DNA from: Flavobacteriales bacterium
GTDB taxonomy: Bacteria > Bacteroidota > Bacteroidia > Flavobacteriales_D > Parvicellaceae
Length of the DNA: 55,382 nucleotides
Direction of reading: 5' to 3'
Assembly: GCA_016780365.1 (NCBI GenBank)
Contig: JADHMB010000006.1
Span: forward strand, 1 to 55,382
Under the pieces are notes generated by a model. The model did not search any database. It saw nothing but the letters and a program-made list of their open reading frames with translations, and was not told where the DNA came from. The translations under genes were made by a program, and so were the position numbers. Below, piece by piece: positions 8,508 to 18,242 of the stretch (position 1 is its first letter; each line of letters begins with the position of its first letter).

Positions 8508-10013
8508 ATGTACGATATTGAAAAATTAAACAACAAAAAAGTTAATGAACTTAGAGAAATTGCTGAAAAATTAAATATTTCCAAAGCTGATAAACTTAAA
8601 AAACAAGAGTTAGTATATAAAATTTTAGACGAACAAGCTCTTAAACCATCCTCCGATAACGATAAAAAAGAAACTACTAATCCTAAGGTAGAGGCTAGTA
8701 ATACTAGTGCGAAAAAGCCAGAAAGAGCAACAGAACCTAGAAAAAAACCTGTTCACTCTAACAATAGAAACAACGATAGAACTAACGATAGAAACAAGGA
8801 TAGAAACAACGACAGAAATAAAGACAGAAACAACGACAGAAATAAGGATAGAAATAACGAAAGAAATAATAAACGTGAGGATTATGAATACGATTTTGCA
8901 GGAATTATTATTAGCGAAGGTGTTTTAGAGCTAATGCAAGATGGCTACGGATTTTTAAGATCGGCTGATTATCATTATTTATCTTCCCCTGATGATGTTT
9001 ATGTATCTCAATCTCAAGTTAAATTTTTTGGACTTAAAACTGGAGACACCATAAAAGGAATTGTAAGACCTCCTAAATTTGGTGAAAGATACTTTCCATT
9101 GTTAGAAGTTGATAAAATTAATGGAAGAGATCCAGAATACATCAGAGACAGAGTTCCTTTTGAATCTTTAACTCCTTTATTTCCATCTGAAAAATTTAAC
9201 TTAACTGGACACAGCCAAGAATCTATTTCTACTAGAGTTATGGATTTATTTTCTCCTATTGGAAAAGGACAAAGGGGAATGATAGTAGCCCAACCTAAAA
9301 CTGGGAAAACTGTATTACTTAAAGATGTAGCAAATGCTATTGCTGCCAATCACCCAGAGACCTATTTAATGGTTTTATTAATTGATGAAAGACCTGAAGA
9401 AGTTACCGATATGCAAAGAAGTGTAAAAGCTGAAGTAATTGCCTCTACATTTGACGAACCAGCAGACAGACATGTAAAAGTAGCCAACATTGTTCTACAG
9501 AAAGCCAAAAGATTGGTGGAGTGTGGTCATGATGTTTGTATTCTTTTAGATTCTATAACCAGACTTGCAAGAGCATATAATACGGTGATGCCAGCTTCAG
9601 GAAAAGTACTAACTGGTGGTGTTGATGCCAATGCGCTTCATAAGCCAAAAAGATTTTTCGGAGCGGCAAGAAAAATTGAAAACGGAGGATCACTAACTAT
9701 TTTAGCAACTGCACTAACAGAAACTGGGTCTAAAATGGATGAAGTAATATTTGAAGAGTTTAAAGGAACTGGTAACATGGAATTACAATTGGATAGAAAA
9801 ATATCTAATAGAAGAATTTTCCCAGCCATTGACATACTTACATCTGGAACAAGAAGAGAAGATTTGTTAATGGATAAAGAAACCTTACAAAGAGTTTGGA
9901 TTCTTAGAAAACATTTAGCGGATATGAATCCAGTAGAAGCTATGGAATTTATAAAAGATAGACTTAGATCTTCAAAATCAAACGAGGAGTTCTTAGTATC
10001 TATGAATGGGTAA
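8508..10013 (+). CDS. rho: Transcription termination factor Rho with repeat-rich linker
   Basis: Hexameric RNA-dependent ATPase that pulls RNA out of transcribing polymerase. In order, the 501 residues show a Rho_N helical domain (about 1-45), a low-complexity linker, the cold-shock-like RNA-binding domain with GYGFLR (146-151), and the RecA-like motor with Walker A QPKTGKT (262-268) and Walker [10 protein letters not shown] (344-352). The linker at about 86-123 consists of repeated NNDRNKDR units, strongly polar and presumably disordered. Such insertions are known in Bacteroidota and Actinobacteria Rho; they may bind RNA or drive condensation. The stop overlaps the start of the next gene as TAATG. 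Rho may be especially important here, because nearby convergent genes leave no room for hairpin terminators. Confidence 0.96.
   Translation: MYDIEKLNNKKVNELREIAEKLNISKADKLKKQELVYKILDEQALKPSSDNDKKETTNPKVEASNTSAKKPERATEPRKKPVHSNNRNNDRTNDRNKDRNNDRNKDRNNDRNKDRNNERNNKREDYEYDFAGIIISEGVLELMQDGYGFLRSADYHYLSSPDDVYVSQSQVKFFGLKTGDTIKGIVRPPKFGERYFPLLEVDKINGRDPEYIRDRVPFESLTPLFPSEKFNLTGHSQESISTRVMDLFSPIGKGQRGMIVAQPKTGKTVLLKDVANAIAANHPETYLMVLLIDERPEEVTDMQRSVKAEVIASTFDEPADRHVKVANIVLQKAKRLVECGHDVCILLDSITRLARAYNTVMPASGKVLTGGVDANALHKPKRFFGAARKIENGGSLTILATALTETGSKMDEVIFEEFKGTGNMELQLDRKISNRRIFPAIDILTSGTRREDLLMDKETLQRVWILRKHLADMNPVEAMEFIKDRLRSSKSNEEFLVSMNG
8763..8876 (+). repeat. Tandem 12/24-bp coding repeats in rho
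   Basis: Imperfect copies of a 12-base unit, roughly AGAAACAACGAY with AGAAAYAARGAY alternates, encode the RNND/RNKD linker. Every unit is a multiple of three, so copy-number change by slippage would alter linker length without breaking the frame. The purine-rich, C-poor strand differs from the surrounding coding sequence. Confidence 0.8.
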
Positions 10014-10561
10014 TGTTTAAGTACATAAAAACTTCTTTTATTGCCATTATTATTTCACTAGTATTTGAATTAATAATTCATCAATCCAATCGCGAAATTG
10101 ATTTTCAATTGAGCTTAATTAGCTTTGTTTTTCACTCCTTAAACCTAATAATAGCCATTGTATTAGCTGTAAATTATCAAAACCCGACTATTTCTAGAAT
10201 TGATAACTTAAAAAAGGGAATTTTAATAAGTATTGTATTCTCCTTATCGATAAGTTTTTATTTCTACAGTTACCACAAGTGGATAAATCCGGAGTTTTTA
10301 GAAAATAAAAAACAATCGCTAATCGAACTATCGGAAAATCCTGAAACTTTACGACAAGCGAAACTGAATATAAATTCAAATCCAGACTTCTACAATGGAA
10401 AATCTGCACAAGACCTATTAGAAATGCAGCAAGAAAATATTAATGATATATTAAAACCAGCAAAAGTATTTCCAATTAGTTTGTTCTCATTTTTATTTTT
10501 AGGGATGATATCTACCTTAATAATAAGTCTTTTAACAAATTTATTTCAAAAGAAAACTTAA
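10013..10561 (+). CDS. DUF4199-like membrane protein
   Basis: A 182-residue protein with four probable transmembrane segments: about 8-25, 36-54, 67-86 and 153-176. Between the third and fourth segments lies a polar loop of some 65 residues (NPEFLENKKQ through EMQQENIND). This layout, with the long acidic loop before the final helix, resembles the DUF4199 family of Bacteroidota; function is unknown. Its ATG overlaps the rho stop as TAATG, so translation is probably coupled to rho. The 3' end overlaps the convergent mpl gene by four bases. Confidence 0.6.
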   Translation: MFKYIKTSFIAIIISLVFELIIHQSNREIDFQLSLISFVFHSLNLIIAIVLAVNYQNPTISRIDNLKKGILISIVFSLSISFYFYSYHKWINPEFLENKKQSLIELSENPETLRQAKLNINSNPDFYNGKSAQDLLEMQQENINDILKPAKVFPISLFSFLFLGMISTLIISLLTNLFQKKT

Positions 10562-11916
10562 ATTATTTTATTGGCTATGCTATCGAAATCTAAGCCGTCA
10601 AAATTACCACTGCTCATCATTAAAAGATTAGAATTATCCCAATTTTCTGAAAACAATTGATTTTGTAAATCATCAGACGAAGTAAAAACTTTAACATTAG
10701 GAGTTTCAAAAGCATTATAAACGTCTTGCTCTGTAATATTTTCAAGTCTTTTATGCTTAATTGTTTCAAGATTGTAATAAACATAAGCTATATCGGCTGC
10801 AAGCATACTTTGAGAATATAATTTTAGAAACTCTGCGTTCAAACTACTAAAAGTATGTAACTCCATACAGGCTACTAATTTTCTTTCTGGAAATTGATTT
10901 TTTAATGCGTTGGTCGTTGCCTTTAATTTTGAAGGTGAATGCGCAAAATCCTTATAAAACGCAGAGTGATCATTGGCCTTTACCAATTCCATTCTTTTAG
11001 ATGCTCCTTTAAAATCCGATACAGATTGATAAAAGTCTATTTTATCAATTCCAATTTTCTCACATACTAACTGAGCAGCTTTTAAATTTTGAAGATTATG
11101 AATTCCAAAAATTTCTATTGGATGTCTGTTGTTTTTATCATCTATAAGTAATGTATTGGATTGTTCTATTATATGATTGTGAGTACTGTAGGGAATTAAT
11201 TGGCATAAATAGGTATTTGAATTGACCATATCATTTAGGTTTTCATCTTCTTCACAAAATATTAAAGCCCCTTCATCTTGAATACTTTCAGCAAAAATAT
11301 GGAACTGTTTTATGTAGTTTTCAAATGTTGGGAAAACATTTATATGGTCCCAAGCAATTCCACTTATTACAGCAATATTTGGTCTATAGAGATGAAATTT
11401 AGGTCTTCTATCAATTGGAGAAGATAAATATTCATCTCCTTCAATAATTGCTATTTTAGAAGAGTCGGATAATCTAACCATACAATCAAAACCTTCAAGT
11501 TGGGCTCCAACCATATAGTTATGGTCTATATTATTTTTATTCAAAACATGAAGAATCATGCTAGTAATTGACGTCTTTCCATGGCTACCACCAATCACCA
11601 CTCTTAGCTGATTTTTAGTTTGCTCATAAATAAATTCTGGATAAGAAAAAACTGGAATTTGGAGTTCTTTTGCTTTTAACAATTCAGGATTGTCAATTCT
11701 TGCGTGCATTCCAAGGATTACAGTATCTATCTTGTCATTTATAAGAGCTGGGGTCCAGCCAATTTTTTCTGGCAATAGTCCATATTTTTCTAATCTTTCT
11801 TTGGATGGACTAAAAATCTCATCGTCAGAACCTGTCACCAGTTCTCCTTTTAAAAAAAGTGCAATTGCTAAATTATGCATAGCACTACCTCCAATAGCTA
11901 TAAAATGAAAATGCAT
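10558..11916 (-). CDS. mpl: Mpl-type Mur ligase (murein peptide recycling)
   Basis: Predicted UDP-N-acetylmuramate:L-alanyl-gamma-D-glutamyl-meso-diaminopimelate ligase, which reattaches recycled tripeptide to UDP-MurNAc. The 452 residues begin with the Rossmann-like MHFHFIAIGGSAMHNLA and carry the ATP-binding loop GGSHGKTS (109-116), followed by the central domain segment IIEGDEYLSS and a C-terminal ligase domain containing DFAHSPSK. The variant GGSHGKT and the early IGGSAMHNLA fit Mpl better than MurC, which has a similar core. Length matches Mpl. It is transcribed toward the DUF4199-like gene and away from rarA, with a 109-base gap to the latter. Confidence 0.85.
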   Translation of the reverse strand: MHFHFIAIGGSAMHNLAIALFLKGELVTGSDDEIFSPSKERLEKYGLLPEKIGWTPALINDKIDTVILGMHARIDNPELLKAKELQIPVFSYPEFIYEQTKNQLRVVIGGSHGKTSITSMILHVLNKNNIDHNYMVGAQLEGFDCMVRLSDSSKIAIIEGDEYLSSPIDRRPKFHLYRPNIAVISGIAWDHINVFPTFENYIKQFHIFAESIQDEGALIFCEEDENLNDMVNSNTYLCQLIPYSTHNHIIEQSNTLLIDDKNNRHPIEIFGIHNLQNLKAAQLVCEKIGIDKIDFYQSVSDFKGASKRMELVKANDHSAFYKDFAHSPSKLKATTNALKNQFPERKLVACMELHTFSSLNAEFLKLYSQSMLAADIAYVYYNLETIKHKRLENITEQDVYNAFETPNVKVFTSSDDLQNQLFSENWDNSNLLMMSSGNFDGLDFDSIANKII

Positions 11917-12025
11917 TAAATAATTTTATTTAAAAATGTAATAAATTAAAACATGAAGTTGGAAAACTTGGATAATTTATAAACACTCGAACATTAAAAT
12001 TGAATTATATTTATAATAAAAAAAA

Positions 12026-13300
12026 TTGGAAGCTCCTCTTATACCGCTTGCTGAAAGAATAAGACCTAAAGGTTTTGAAAATTTTGTTGGCCAAAGTCAT
12101 TTAATTGGGCCAAATGGACCAATTAAAAAAGCTGTAAATAACGGAGCTGTTCCCTCCATGATTTTATGGGGACCTCCAGGAGTTGGCAAAACTACTTTAG
12201 CTGAAATTATAGCCAATGAATTAGATAGACCTTTTTATTCTTTATCTGCTATTAGTTCCGGGGTAAAAGACATTAGAAACATCATCAGTAATGTTAAAAA
12301 TCAAGGAATATTTGGAAAAGGAAATGCACTACTATTTATAGATGAAATTCACAGATTTAGCAAGTCTCAACAAGACGCTCTGCTTTCTGCTGTAGAAAAA
12401 GGGCAGATAACTTTAATTGGAGCTACTACTGAAAATCCATCTTTTGAAGTCATTCCAGCATTAAGATCTAGATCTCAAGTATTTGTATTAAAAAATCATA
12501 GCAAAGAAGATTTATTAAAGTTTTTAAATCTAGCACTAATGGATTCAGCAATTGAAAAGAAAAAACCAGTTCTTAAGGAAACTGAAGCTCTTTTAAGAAT
12601 TTCTGGAGGAGATGCAAGAAAATTACTAAACGCTTTTGAACTGGTGGTCTTAAATCTAGACGAAAATACAGTTGAAATAACCAATGAACTAGTGCAACAA
12701 TCTATACAACAAAATATAGCTCAATATGATAAAAAAGGGGAAATGCACTACGATATTATATCTGCCTTCATAAAATCAATTCGTGGAAGTGATCCTAATG
12801 CAGCAGTTTATTGGCTAGCCAGAATGGTAGAAGGGAATGAAGACCCCAAATTTATTGCTAGAAGATTAATTATTTCTGCAGCTGAAGATATTGGGTTGGC
12901 CAATCCAACAGCACTAGTAATGGCAAACAATTGTTTTGATGCTCTTCAAAAAATTGGATGGCCAGAAGGGAGAATTGTTCTCTCACAATGTGCAATTTAT
13001 TTAGCTCTTTCTCCTAAAAGTAATTCGGCATATTTAGCAATAAACAAAGCCCAATCCATTGTTAGAGAAAAAGGAGATTCTAGTATTCCTTTATCGCTTA
13101 GAAACGCACCAACTAAACTTATGGAAGAGTTAGATTACGGAAAAGACTATTTATATAGTCATGACAATTTAGACAAACTCCATTTGCAAGAATTTCTTCC
13201 TGATGAAATAAAAGGAACTTCCATTTATAAACCAAAGCAAAATAAAAAAGAATCAGAGTATGGTAAGCTAATAGAAAAAATATGGAAAGGGAAATACTAA
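12026..13300 (+). CDS. rarA: Replication-associated recombination protein A (AAA+ ATPase)
   Basis: Clamp-loader-like ATPase (RarA/MgsA, WRNIP1 family) acting at stalled replication forks. The 424 residues contain PLAERIRPKGFENFVGQ, Walker A GPPGVGKT (49-56), Walker B LLFIDEIHRF (102-111), sensor 1 GATTENPSF (132-140), and the C-terminal tetramerisation domain with GSDPNAAVYWLARM and ISAAEDIGLANP. Start choice: the only plausible start is TTG at 12026, since an in-frame TAA lies at 12017-12019 and the next ATG falls just before Walker A. The gene is followed by a 46-base gap and then an unrelated envelope operon. Confidence 0.95.
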   Translation: MEAPLIPLAERIRPKGFENFVGQSHLIGPNGPIKKAVNNGAVPSMILWGPPGVGKTTLAEIIANELDRPFYSLSAISSGVKDIRNIISNVKNQGIFGKGNALLFIDEIHRFSKSQQDALLSAVEKGQITLIGATTENPSFEVIPALRSRSQVFVLKNHSKEDLLKFLNLALMDSAIEKKKPVLKETEALLRISGGDARKLLNAFELVVLNLDENTVEITNELVQQSIQQNIAQYDKKGEMHYDIISAFIKSIRGSDPNAAVYWLARMVEGNEDPKFIARRLIISAAEDIGLANPTALVMANNCFDALQKIGWPEGRIVLSQCAIYLALSPKSNSAYLAINKAQSIVREKGDSSIPLSLRNAPTKLMEELDYGKDYLYSHDNLDKLHLQEFLPDEIKGTSIYKPKQNKKESEYGKLIEKIWKGKY

Positions 13301-13346
13301 TGATTAAAATAAAGATCTAATAACTTGAATTGACTAATTTTAGTTC

Positions 13347-14903
13347 GTGAAAAATATATATTTCATTTTAATAATTGCAACCATCATTTCCAGCTGTAAA
13401 AAAAACAGAAACTCAGTTTCATGGAATACATTTTATAAGTTGCCAATATCTTCTGACACATTAAATCTAAATAGCTTTATAAAACAGGACAAACTTTATT
13501 TAAGTGATGATGGAACCTATCTATCTTTTAAAGATACATTTGAATTATATGAATTTGGCAAGGATATAATTAACCAAAGTATACAATTAGATTTTGTAGA
13601 CAGTATAAAAATTCCTAGCATACTTTCTGGAATACAATTTTCCCCAGGATTTCAAATCCCCTACCAGTTTACGGAAAGTCATTATTTTGATTTTAGTTCT
13701 ATCGAACTGAAAGAATTACAATTTGACTCTTTGATTTTTGATTATACTGTGGAAAGTAGTATTGGTGGAAAAATAGATATTAACTTATCCATATTAGATG
13801 CATTAAATCCAATTGGCAATAATTTTAACGCACTTATATCAACTCCAATTTCTCAAGGAGTTTCTACCGGGAAATTAAACTTGAATGGTTTTAAATTTGA
13901 TTTAACTAAAAATGGTACTGTATTCAACCATATTTCCACCCTATTTACAATTGGAATATCTTCGGATAATACCCAAGATTTGGTATTTCAAAACAACGAT
14001 TATATTGTAATTAAATTTGAAATATCTTCCTTAAAAATTGCTTCTGCATTAGGTTATTTAGGCAGTGAAAATATTGTAGATACTACTGAAATTAAAATTC
14101 CATTCATGGAAAATCTAAAGTCAAAAAACTTTGAAATAAATAACTCAGAATTTGAAATTTTAATTAAAAACGGGATTGGGATAGATGCACAATTAAAATT
14201 GAATAAAATTGATTTTAAAAAAGAGAACCAAGTGGTAACTTTAGACCACCTATCGATAAATCAAAATATAAATATCAATAGAGCTTTAGATTTAGGACAC
14301 GATTTTCAATATAGTGAAATGAATATTAATTTCAATAATAGTAACTCAAATCTTCCCCAATTGATATCTATGTTTCCAGAACAAATAAATATCGACTATC
14401 AACTACTTACAAACCCACTAGGGAACCAATCTGGATACAATGACTTTATATATCAACAACATCCACTTTCTTTAGATCTTTCAGTAGATATTCCATTAAA
14501 ACAGAACCTTGATTCTATTGTGTTTATAGATACTTTAAATTATGAATTACCAAAAAATATAGCAGTTAACGATGCATTAATAAAATTGGATTTTACCAAT
14601 GAATTTCCCTGGAAATGTTGTGCCTATTTAAAACTTATGTCAGGCGAAACTCTAAACTCCTCTCCTATTTGTATCAATCATTGTCAAGTTGATAATTTAG
14701 GGAATTTTGTTCAGGCAACAAACTCAATAAATGAACTGGATTTGGATAACGATTTTCTAATTGAACTTCAAAATGACAATAGGATAATAATAGAACTTGT
14801 AATTTCTAGTCCTGACTCTACAAACTATTTTCCAATCCTTGGAAATCAGAACCTATTTTATAGTATAAATATGGATATAAATTCAAAAATTAAATTGAAT
14901 TGA
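13347..14903 (+). CDS. Predicted lipoprotein, first gene of an envelope operon
   Basis: Not recognised beyond its architecture. The 518 residues start at GTG and open with a lipoprotein signal, MKNIYFILIIATIISSC, whose lipobox ISSC fits well (Cys17), followed by KKNRNS. The remainder is rich in Ser, Asn, Ile, Leu and Phe with alternating hydrophobic positions, suggesting a beta-rich envelope protein. No catalytic motif is visible. One cysteine cluster occurs late (WKCCAY, SPICINHCQV). Its stop overlaps the start of the DUF5723 gene by four bases (TTGA), and that gene in turn overlaps a T9SS cargo gene. The three are therefore probably a single functional unit at the cell surface. Transfer to the outer membrane is inferred, not shown. 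Confidence 0.72.
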   Translation: MKNIYFILIIATIISSCKKNRNSVSWNTFYKLPISSDTLNLNSFIKQDKLYLSDDGTYLSFKDTFELYEFGKDIINQSIQLDFVDSIKIPSILSGIQFSPGFQIPYQFTESHYFDFSSIELKELQFDSLIFDYTVESSIGGKIDINLSILDALNPIGNNFNALISTPISQGVSTGKLNLNGFKFDLTKNGTVFNHISTLFTIGISSDNTQDLVFQNNDYIVIKFEISSLKIASALGYLGSENIVDTTEIKIPFMENLKSKNFEINNSEFEILIKNGIGIDAQLKLNKIDFKKENQVVTLDHLSINQNININRALDLGHDFQYSEMNINFNNSNSNLPQLISMFPEQINIDYQLLTNPLGNQSGYNDFIYQQHPLSLDLSVDIPLKQNLDSIVFIDTLNYELPKNIAVNDALIKLDFTNEFPWKCCAYLKLMSGETLNSSPICINHCQVDNLGNFVQATNSINELDLDNDFLIELQNDNRIIIELVISSPDSTNYFPILGNQNLFYSINMDINSKIKLN

Positions 14904-16084
14904 AATATTTAACCATTTTATTATTAATAATCGCCCAGGTTAAATGCTTCTCATTAAAAAAGGATTCAATTTCCAAAAAAACAACTAAAGTTGAAGTAAT
15001 TAGTTCTTTCTATGGTTCTGTTGGCTCCACCCATTTACCAGTGAATTTTTTCAATAAAATATACTTTGGCGGATTTATTGATAAAAGTGAAAAAGGAAAT
15101 TCTTATTCCATTGCTAAAACTCAAAGATCAGGTTTTGAAACTGACATGAACTTTGGTGTAAATATATACCAAGAAAATAGTGAACTAAATGGATGGTATT
15201 TTTCTTTACAAAATAAAATAAGTGTAGCAGGAAAATACCAACAAGGTTTATACGATTTAATTTTTAGAGGAAATGAAGACTTAAATCAACAAATTTCTAT
15301 AGGAAATACTAATTTTCATTTTAGAAATCACCAATTAATTAATTTTGGAAAGTTTTATAAAAATTTCTCATTTGGGTTAGTGATTGGTAATATTCTGCAG
15401 GAATACAATGGTAGTTTTGGAGAAAATGATTTAATTGATTTCAATAGTAACTACAATTGGAATGTTGTTGTAAATCCAAATATTTCTTTTATTAGAAACA
15501 ACAATAGTGCTTTTAAAAAAAATGGAAATAGTCTTGGACTAAATTTTAAAATAAAAGATGATTTTAAGTCAACTGATTTAGAGTATGAACTAGAAATAAA
15601 AAATTTAGGAGTAATGTTTCTTCACAGTAATATTGAAACTATTAATTACGATACATCATTTACTTATTCTGGGTTGTCATTTGATCAAATAACCAATATC
15701 AACAATTTGAGTAGTGAAATTTCAACACCATTTCAACCATACACTTCTAGTAATAGAATTATTTCTAGTACTCCATTTGAAGTTAAATTCAATGTTGTAA
15801 AATCTATAAATAATTTAGAACTATTTGTAGGAACATTTTATAGAAACAATTCACAATATTTACCTAATTCCTACTTTGGATTTAATTATAGAAATAAAAA
15901 GAAATTAAATTATGGATCTAATTTAAGTTACGGTGGATACAATAAGTTTCAGTGGGGAATAAATACCTCCTACAGTACTGAAAAAATAAATGCTCAAATC
16001 ATTCTTCAAAATTGCATAGGGTTAATACCTTCTTTAGGAAAATCTTTAGGAATTGTTTTAAATTTGAATTGGAAAATTAAATGA
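14900..16084 (+). CDS. DUF5723 family outer-membrane-like protein
   Basis: A 394-residue protein with a signal peptide (MKYLTILLLIIAQVKCFS) and a sequence resembling DUF5723: aromatic and glycine-rich alternating strands such as VNFFNKIYFGGFID, NLGVMFLHSN and SNLSYGGYNKFQWGINTSYS. The pattern suggests an outer-membrane beta-barrel in the PorV/FadL style, with the final strand ending in a polar-hydrophobic alternation (GIVLNLNWKIK). Translation starts at TTG within the TTGA overlap of the previous stop; no nearby ATG fits the signal peptide. The stop overlaps the next ATG as ATGA. A role in displaying or exporting its neighbours is an inference from this coupling. Confidence 0.65.
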   Translation: MKYLTILLLIIAQVKCFSLKKDSISKKTTKVEVISSFYGSVGSTHLPVNFFNKIYFGGFIDKSEKGNSYSIAKTQRSGFETDMNFGVNIYQENSELNGWYFSLQNKISVAGKYQQGLYDLIFRGNEDLNQQISIGNTNFHFRNHQLINFGKFYKNFSFGLVIGNILQEYNGSFGENDLIDFNSNYNWNVVVNPNISFIRNNNSAFKKNGNSLGLNFKIKDDFKSTDLEYELEIKNLGVMFLHSNIETINYDTSFTYSGLSFDQITNINNLSSEISTPFQPYTSSNRIISSTPFEVKFNVVKSINNLELFVGTFYRNNSQYLPNSYFGFNYRNKKKLNYGSNLSYGGYNKFQWGINTSYSTEKINAQIILQNCIGLIPSLGKSLGIVLNLNWKIK

Positions 16085-17517
16085 AAAAAAATATTTCAAT
16101 ATTCTTTTTAATGGTTTGCTTTTTGAATGTAAAGAGTCAAAGCACCTTCTTTCAATCTTATGGAGGAAATGGAAACGACTATGGAGAAAATATAATTTCT
16201 TGTGCGGACAGTGGATTTGCAGCAATTGGGGCAACAGAAAGTTATGGCAATGGATTAACAGATTTATACATTATAAAAACAAACAATATTGGAGAAGTAA
16301 TGTGGCACAAAACATTTGGTGGGCCAAATATTGATTATGGAAAGAGTATTATTGAAACTGCTGACTCGGGTTTTATTGCATGTGGATACTCCAATAGTCA
16401 AAATTTAAATTATGATGTTTTTATCGTTAAGATAGATAAAAATGGAGCGTTAGAATGGTCTAAAAGATATGGGGGAGCAGATTGGGATTTTGGGAACAAA
16501 ATAATTAAATCTACCGTAGATTCTAATAATTTTTATGTGGTTGGACAGACCTATAACTATGGAAGTATAAATGGAGATGGGTTTGTTTTAAAAATTAATT
16601 CTCTTGGAGACTCTCTATGGATGAAGACATATGGTGGTAATTTAGAAGATAAGTTGGAAGATATTGTCCAATCTGAAGATGGCAAATTGTTTTGTATTGG
16701 AAGTAGTTACAACTTCAATCTTGAACCTACCTTATGGATTACTAGCTGTAAAGAAAATGGAGATACTTTATGGAATTTTTACAGTGACAGCATATTTAGT
16801 AATGGAAAGTCAATCACCAAAATAAACAATCAAATTATTTTTTGTGGAAGTACTCATCCGATGCAGCCAACCAATATTATACCCAGAACTTATTATTTAG
16901 TTGGAGGAATTGACACTGCAGGAAATCATCTTTTTTATGCAGATTTCAATTATTACTCAGAGAGTGGACAATCTTGCGTAGAGGTAATTAAAAAACCTAG
17001 TTCCAACAACTATTATCTAATTTCAAATATTCACCAATTTTCAAATAATAAGATTTTTTATGCAGAATTAAATAACCAATGGATTCAAGTAGGAACTTCT
17101 AACATTAATGGAAATATAAATGATATCGCAAATGGATTAGATACTCTCTTATATAGCAATGGATTTGTAGCAATTGGCAATACTCAAGAAACTAATAATG
17201 GATTTACAGATATATTCATATCCAAGACAAATAACGGGTTATGGGACAGTAATTATGACAACAATCTCTTACTTAGCAATAGTGAAATTAATTTTAATAG
17301 AACAGGAATTTATCCAAACCCTACCAAAGATTTTATAGAATTTAAAAATATTAAGACTGGAAGTAAAATTTCAATATATAGTTTAAGTGGGGAATTAGTT
17401 GAAAAATATATTTACAACAGTTACAAAATCAGTTTAGAGAATATTAAAACTGGAATTTATCTACTAGAAGTACAGAAAAATCTAAATAAAGAGTACTTTA
17501 AAATTATCAAACTTTAA
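16081..17517 (+). CDS. Secreted T9SS type A cargo protein with repeat propeller
   Basis: A 478-residue exported protein. It has a signal peptide (about 1-19, ending in NVKSQS), then a body of repeated blades with the pattern SYGGNGNDYGENIISCADSG / TFGGPNIDYGKSIIETADSG / RYGGADWDFGNKIIKS / TYGGNLEDKLEDIVQSEDG, each about 50 residues, likely a beta-propeller. The C-terminal 70 residues form a type A sorting domain: IYPNPTKDFIEF, KISIYSLSGELV, and the ending LENIKTGIYLLEVQ followed by KIIKL. This domain directs passage through the T9SS and surface attachment or release. It is the third gene of the overlapping operon with the lipoprotein and DUF5723 protein. Ligand and function are unknown. Its last 11 bases overlap the convergent FkbM gene. 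Confidence 0.85.
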   Translation: MKKNISIFFLMVCFLNVKSQSTFFQSYGGNGNDYGENIISCADSGFAAIGATESYGNGLTDLYIIKTNNIGEVMWHKTFGGPNIDYGKSIIETADSGFIACGYSNSQNLNYDVFIVKIDKNGALEWSKRYGGADWDFGNKIIKSTVDSNNFYVVGQTYNYGSINGDGFVLKINSLGDSLWMKTYGGNLEDKLEDIVQSEDGKLFCIGSSYNFNLEPTLWITSCKENGDTLWNFYSDSIFSNGKSITKINNQIIFCGSTHPMQPTNIIPRTYYLVGGIDTAGNHLFYADFNYYSESGQSCVEVIKKPSSNNYYLISNIHQFSNNKIFYAELNNQWIQVGTSNINGNINDIANGLDTLLYSNGFVAIGNTQETNNGFTDIFISKTNNGLWDSNYDNNLLLSNSEINFNRTGIYPNPTKDFIEFKNIKTGSKISIYSLSGELVEKYIYNSYKISLENIKTGIYLLEVQKNLNKEYFKIIKL

Positions 17518-18223
17518 ACATTGCAAGAAAGTAATATTCTTTATTTCTATTGTAAAGATCATTGAATTTATCTTTTTGTAAAGGGGAAGATTCACCAATA
17601 AATCCTTTTAAAGTGAAAAGAGAATATTTAGAATTTTCAAAAAAATCAAAAATATCTTCTGAGCTTGTGTTGTAATAATCAGAAGCTCCTAATCCATGCT
17701 CAAAAATAATAACAGGATGAAATTTTTCAATAACTTTTTCTGCCCCTTTTAATACGCCAAACTCTCCACCTTCTACATCTATTTTTATTAGGTCAACTCT
17801 GTTCTCATTGATTAGCTGATCGTCTAAAGTAGTGGTCTTAATTTTAATCTTACTTATCTTTTCTTCTTTTGGATAAGATCTCTTTTTAATTCCACTATAT
17901 GCAGGATTTGAAACAACATGATGAAAATCAGAATTTCCAGAATTATCAGAGATAGCAAAGTTTTTGACCACACATTTGTCTTTGTATTTTACTTTTAATT
18001 CATCGTATAAATATGGAATAGGTTCGTAAGCAAAATGACTACCCATTGGAGAAAGCTTTAAAGCTTGGTCCAATACTTCGCCCTTGTGACAGCCAACATC
18101 TATAAAAGTTGATTCATTTTCCAAAACAATTTTCATGATTTTAAATGTTTGTACATCATAACGCATGTTATGGGTAAAGGGAAAAGTTTTTTTAATTGTA
18201 TTTTTAATGAAATCTAAAACCAT
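17507..18223 (-). CDS. FkbM family methyltransferase
   Basis: A 238-residue SAM-dependent methyltransferase. The SAM-binding motif I is FIDVGCHKGEV (40-50), followed by FAYEPIPYL, the family strand KIDVEGGEFGVLKGAEKVI and IIFEHGLG. FkbM-like enzymes usually O-methylate sugars or other small molecules, often in polysaccharide loci; the substrate is not evident here. It lies 19 bases downstream of the PorE-like gene on the same strand and is probably the last gene of that operon. Its stop overlaps the T9SS cargo gene by 11 bases. Confidence 0.85.
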   Translation of the reverse strand: MVLDFIKNTIKKTFPFTHNMRYDVQTFKIMKIVLENESTFIDVGCHKGEVLDQALKLSPMGSHFAYEPIPYLYDELKVKYKDKCVVKNFAISDNSGNSDFHHVVSNPAYSGIKKRSYPKEEKISKIKIKTTTLDDQLINENRVDLIKIDVEGGEFGVLKGAEKVIEKFHPVIIFEHGLGASDYYNTSSEDIFDFFENSKYSLFTLKGFIGESSPLQKDKFNDLYNRNKEYYFLAMFKV

Positions 18224-18242
18224 TTAATAGATAAATTTAACA

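Noticed and set aside
8707-8928. 73-codon frame within rho, rich in Glu-Thr-Ile repeats
   Set aside because: It is the +1 frame of the repeat linker; its repetitiveness comes from the rho repeats. No own start signal is seen.
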